Assembly (NCBI GenBank): GCA_905616465.1
Contig: CAJQSX010000023.1
Span: forward strand, 62,001-126,000
Source: an uncultured Candidatus Pelagibacter sp.
Lineage (GTDB): Bacteria; Pseudomonadota; Alphaproteobacteria; Pelagibacterales; Pelagibacteraceae
Reading direction: 5' to 3'
DNA: 64,000 nt
A program made the translations under genes and the position numbers. Of the stretch, positions 61,058-64,000 are shown in pieces. Numbering within the stretch: position 1 is the first letter of the stretch; every line of letters starts with the position of its first letter. The notes beneath the pieces are model-generated. The model was not told the origin of the DNA. It made no database searches and saw only the letters and a list, made by a program, of their open reading frames with translations.

Positions 61058-62641
61058 ATGCTTAAGTCTCCTTTTAAAACTAGAAATCCCAAAGATTTTA
61101 AAATATTAATTTTTTATCCAAATCTACATATGAGTGCTCTAATGCCTCAGTCGGTTGGTATCTTTACAGCCTTACTCAAACAAGAGGGTTATCCTTTAGA
61201 TCTCTTTGATTGCACTTATTACGAAGACATTGATTCTTTAACTCTTGGAAAAAATACCAATGAAGAAAAAGTTGAAAATAGAAATGTCCATAAGTATGAC
61301 AATACAGAATGGCATGAAAGAGGTGTAAAGCCTAAAAATGGTATTGTTGAAGCCTTTAAAAAGAAAGTAACAACCTTTAAGCCAGATTTAATTTTAGTTT
61401 CAGTTCTTGAAAGCACTTATTATCTAGCAATAGATTTGCTTAAAGCAATTCCTGAAAAAGATCGAACATATAAAACTTTTTTTGGAGGTGTCTTTGCAAC
61501 TTATGCAGCGAATAAAATTATTAAAAATGATCTTGTTGATTATGTTTGTAGAGGTGAGGGTGAGGGTGCCGTTGTCGAAATGGCAAATGCACTTAGTTCT
61601 GGTGGCAGAATTGATCAAATCAAAAATTGTACTGTAAAGGGTGAGGGAAATATTTTTAGAAATAATATGCGACCTCCTATAGATATTGACTCGGTACCAA
61701 TACCAGATTGGGATTTATTTGAGTCCGGAAGTCTCTATAGACCCATGCAAGGAAAAATATGGAGAGCCGTAGGTTTTGAAACGCAAAGAGGATGTCCCTA
61801 CACATGTACATTTTGTAATTCGCCTTCTAATAACGTTGAATATAAAGCAGAGACTGGAGGAAAGTTTCATAGAAAAAAAAGTATAGGGCGAATGAAAAAA
61901 GAATTAGATTTTTTAGTTAAAAAATATGATCCTAATTTAATTTATTTTGTTGTTGATACTTTCTTGGCAATGTCCAACAGAGAGTTTGATGAATTAAAGG
62001 AACTTTATTCAGACTATAAAATTCCTTTTTGGATGAATACTAGAGCAGAAACTATTAATGAGTATAGAGCTGCAGGTTTAGCAGAGATGAACATGTTAAG
62101 AATGAATATTGGAATTGAACATGGGAATTATGATTATAGAAGAAATTATCTCAAACGTAATGTAAAAAATGATGTTCAAATAAGAGCATTTCAGATTGCT
62201 GCAGAACATGATTATGCATCTTGCGCAAACAGTATTATTGGAATGCCAGATGAAACTAGGGATCTGATATTTGATACCATAAATTTTGTTAGAGAACTTC
62301 CAGATAGTATTGATGCTACTGGAGCATTTATTTTTGCCCCTTATCACGGCACACCATTAAGAGACCTTGCTATTAGAAAAGGTTATATAAATGATGAAGA
62401 AATATGCTCTTTATCAAATACGAGTGAAAGCATGTTAAGAATGCCAACTATATCAAAAAATGAAATTCAAGGATTGGCCAAAACTTTTAGCCTATATACA
62501 AAATTTCCCAAAGAAAGATGGCCAGAAATTAAGATTGCAGAAAGTGATGGTGCAGAAGGTACGAAAATGATGGATAAATTAGGAAAAGAATTTGATAATA
62601 CTTATAGACAATTTGCTAGTGCGTCAGACCTACACGACTAA
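61058..62641 (+). CDS. B12-binding-type radical SAM protein
   Basis: This is a 527-residue protein. The N-terminal ~200 residues look like a cobalamin-binding Rossmann domain without the D-x-H-x-x-G motif. A radical SAM barrel follows, with the cluster motif C246-x3-C250-x2-C253 in R-G-C-P-Y-T-C-T-F-C-N-S-P. Such class B or BchE-like enzymes do methyl transfer or ring chemistry; the substrate is unknown. It converges on the DUF6580 gene (26-base overlap), which neighbours a BtuB-like receptor, hinting at a cobalamin theme, though it could equally act on a lipid or glycan. Confidence 0.78.
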   Translation: MLKSPFKTRNPKDFKILIFYPNLHMSALMPQSVGIFTALLKQEGYPLDLFDCTYYEDIDSLTLGKNTNEEKVENRNVHKYDNTEWHERGVKPKNGIVEAFKKKVTTFKPDLILVSVLESTYYLAIDLLKAIPEKDRTYKTFFGGVFATYAANKIIKNDLVDYVCRGEGEGAVVEMANALSSGGRIDQIKNCTVKGEGNIFRNNMRPPIDIDSVPIPDWDLFESGSLYRPMQGKIWRAVGFETQRGCPYTCTFCNSPSNNVEYKAETGGKFHRKKSIGRMKKELDFLVKKYDPNLIYFVVDTFLAMSNREFDELKELYSDYKIPFWMNTRAETINEYRAAGLAEMNMLRMNIGIEHGNYDYRRNYLKRNVKNDVQIRAFQIAAEHDYASCANSIIGMPDETRDLIFDTINFVRELPDSIDATGAFIFAPYHGTPLRDLAIRKGYINDEEICSLSNTSESMLRMPTISKNEIQGLAKTFSLYTKFPKERWPEIKIAESDGAEGTKMMDKLGKEFDNTYRQFASASDLHD

Positions 62642-63119
62642 AAATTTTTTTTAGAAATATTTTTCTCGAAATAATAGTTTCAATAATTGCTGAAAATAAT
62701 ATTGTTGATACTAATGTGTTACCAAAAAATGGTAAAGCAAGAGAATAGCATGCAATCAGCCCTTCAAGGGTATAACCATAAGATCCAAGGGACCAGACAC
62801 CAAAGTTTGTAATTACGAAGAAAATGACAGCACCCATTAAAGCACCTGCAATTCTAGATAGTTTTCTTGTAAGAAAAAATTTTGAAGACAATCCTACAAC
62901 AATAACGCTACCCCAAGTAAAAAGTGTAATAGCATGAAATCCTATAAACAGATCTGTAATTAGGAAGCTTAGTATTAACGCAGGTAGGTATCTTACCCCT
63001 AATAAAGCTGGAACATAAAAACTCAAGGCCATCAAACTAGTAAAATTTGGTGGGTGAGGAATAAAGCGGCTAGCTGCCAAAACTAGAAAGATGCCTATGC
63101 TTACTTTTAGATAATTCAC
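62616..63119 (-). CDS. DUF6580-family membrane protein
   Basis: This is a 167-residue protein with about five hydrophobic helices. S-R-F-I-P-H-P-P-N-F-T near the N-terminus is the DUF6580 signature; the family is considered a putative transport component. It follows the TonB-receptor gene on the same strand after 61 bases, so the two are likely functionally linked. The transported compound is not shown by the sequence; cobalamin is a reasonable guess from the receptor type. Its 3' end overlaps the radical SAM gene by 26 bases. Confidence 0.7.
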   Translation of the reverse strand: MNYLKVSIGIFLVLAASRFIPHPPNFTSLMALSFYVPALLGVRYLPALILSFLITDLFIGFHAITLFTWGSVIVVGLSSKFFLTRKLSRIAGALMGAVIFFVITNFGVWSLGSYGYTLEGLIACYSLALPFFGNTLVSTILFSAIIETIISRKIFLKKIFSRVGLTH

Positions 63120-63180
63120 TATAAAACTATATTGAACTTAAAAAAAATAAGCAAGTGCAAAGGCAATTTTATTTTTATCT

Positions 63181-64000
63181 TTAGTATGTTTTTTTAATAC
63201 CAAAATTATAACTTCTATCCATTTGATTGTAGTCTTGAGTAGTTTGATATTTTTTATCAAAAACATTGGTAATACCAAAGTAAAGATTATAGACATTTAA
63301 GTAATTATATCTAACTGACAAATCATTTACTAAATAACTTTCTAGTTCTGCATCTGCAAATGATGCTCCATTTCTATTAACATTACCAGTTCCATAGTCT
63401 CTTGCTTCATCAGACCATTTAGTTCTTAAGGTTACATCTAAATCGTTATAACCAGGAACTTTTAAATTCGTAATTAAATTTACTAAATTTCTTGGAACTC
63501 TAACCATTTGTGAGCCAATCTGGCTATTATTAGGATTGTCTTGTTCTGCACCATCATAAGTTTGAGTGTATGTGTAATTGAAACCAAAATTCAACATATC
63601 ATTTAATTTATATTTAGACATAAATTCTAAACCTTGTGATTTAGTTGTGCTTGGGGAGTTCTGTGTAGTTGATCCAGATCCAGCTGCTTTGTTCCCACTC
63701 CAACCTTCAAGTGCATCAAAATATTTAACGTTAAAGTAAGTTAAATCTATAAATAAATCTGGACTTATAGATTTTTCAATTCCAAAATCATAACTTTGAC
63801 TATTTTCTGCTGATACATAAGGCAATGAATCTTTTCCTCCATTATTTCTTGAATTCCATACAAAAAGCATTTCATATAACGAAGGAAATCTATAACCGGT
63901 TCCATATGAAGATTTTAACTTGGTAGCTTTATCATCAAACACATAAGCAAGTGTCGCTCTATGTGAATCTTCGTTTGAACCACCACCCGCAAGTGAATGT
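63181..64000 (-). CDS. BtuB-like TonB-dependent outer-membrane receptor, 3' part only
   Basis: This is the C-terminal 273 codons of a TonB-dependent receptor; the frame stays open past 64000 (residues H-S-L-A-G-G-G-S-N-E upstream of the first possible start), so its start lies beyond the window. S-S-Y-G-T-G-Y-R-F-P-S-L-Y-E is a BtuB/FepA-type barrel strand, repeated amphipathic strands (Y-L-V-N-D-L-S-V-R-Y, L-Y-F-G-I-T-N-V-F-D-K-K-Y) follow, and the final residue is an aromatic Tyr as needed by the BAM machinery. The plug and TonB box are not visible. BtuB-type (vitamin B12) assignment is based on similarity in style and on the DUF6580 neighbour. Confidence 0.75.
   Translation of the reverse strand, partial: HSLAGGGSNEDSHRATLAYVFDDKATKLKSSYGTGYRFPSLYEMLFVWNSRNNGGKDSLPYVSAENSQSYDFGIEKSISPDLFIDLTYFNVKYFDALEGWSGNKAAGSGSTTQNSPSTTKSQGLEFMSKYKLNDMLNFGFNYTYTQTYDGAEQDNPNNSQIGSQMVRVPRNLVNLITNLKVPGYNDLDVTLRTKWSDEARDYGTGNVNRNGASFADAELESYLVNDLSVRYNYLNVYNLYFGITNVFDKKYQTTQDYNQMDRSYNFGIKKTY

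Noticed and set aside
63120..63180. Cobalamin riboswitch between the receptor and DUF6580 genes
   Set aside because: The gap is only 61 bases with no B12-box. If present, such a switch would lie upstream of the receptor start, beyond the window.
1..64000. CRISPR arrays, insertion sequences or prophage
   Set aside because: No regularly spaced repeats, transposase, integrase or phage structural proteins were seen. The only clear long repeat is the 99-bp pair in the duplicated cassette.

Overview
The window is strongly AT-rich (about 70% A+T by eye). Genes are packed tightly, with many 1-4 base overlaps, short intergenic gaps and very few Shine-Dalgarno sequences. Gene content points to a streamlined marine alphaproteobacterium, most likely of the SAR11/Pelagibacterales type: a dimethylglycine-dehydrogenase-like oxidoreductase, a SpeD-SpeE fusion, a methylcitrate module, class II DAHP synthase, DUF1989, a bolA/monothiol-glutaredoxin pair and polar amino-acid ABC genes. 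This assignment is an inference from gene content. No rRNA lies in the window. No transposase, integrase or CRISPR array was seen.

Layout. 0-0.4 kb: 3' end of a CDP-paratose-epimerase-like gene. 0.46-5.4 kb: a DMGDH-like oxidoreductase, a BASS-family transporter with a double-HTH regulator, and two tiny tail-anchored proteins. 5.4-5.8 kb: a signal-peptide-only ORF and tRNA-Met(CAU). 5.8-10.7 kb: dTDP-rhamnose-type sugar genes with a GT2 glycosyltransferase. 10.7-15.2 kb: adenine phosphoribosyltransferase, an MTA/SAH-nucleosidase-like protein, a SpeD-SpeE fusion and a polar amino-acid ABC transporter without its ATPase. 15.2-22.9 kb: a surface-glycan accessory region containing a duplicated cassette (putative GT-B protein + DUF6165), a sulfotransferase, a deacetylase-like protein, and GT9 and GT4 glycosyltransferases. 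22.9-32.7 kb: mixed housekeeping genes (thioredoxin-like, gamma-carbonic anhydrase, 3-hydroxyisobutyrate-dehydrogenase-like, MFS, rpoZ, dusA, TauE/SafE, a coiled-coil protein, HIT, phosphomannomutase). 32.9-39.5 kb: nrdAB, then the methylcitrate genes prpD-prpB-prpC. 39.6-51.2 kb: gph, an acetyltransferase-only GlmU, glmS, class II DAHP synthase, nadE, cysS, citramalate synthase, DUF1989, an rRNA/tRNA 2'-O-methyltransferase-like protein and rpsD. 52.0-58.5 kb: one tight minus-strand operon, map-purB-purC-purS-purQ-purL-bolA-grxD. 58.6-61.0 kb: a DRE-TIM aldolase fused to an MptE/DUF115-like domain, paired with a CMP-Kdo-synthetase-like gene. 61.1-64 kb: a B12-type radical SAM protein, a DUF6580 membrane protein and the C-terminal part of a BtuB-like TonB receptor.

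How the genes fit together. SpeD-SpeE releases methylthioadenosine, the nucleosidase would split it, and Apt would salvage the adenine; the adjacent ABC genes could import basic amino acids that feed polyamines. rmlB/A/C, the RmlD-like protein and GT2 form a rhamnose-type glycan unit. GlmS, GlmU-C and phosphomannomutase feed UDP-GlcNAc and hexose-phosphate pools.

Most worth following up are the aldolase/KdsB-like pair, which may make and activate an unusual ulosonic acid; the duplicated GT-B/DUF6165 cassette with a truncated copy; the acetyltransferase-only GlmU; and several promoters placed so that the mRNA would be leaderless, including nrdA, where an inverted repeat overlaps the -35 box.
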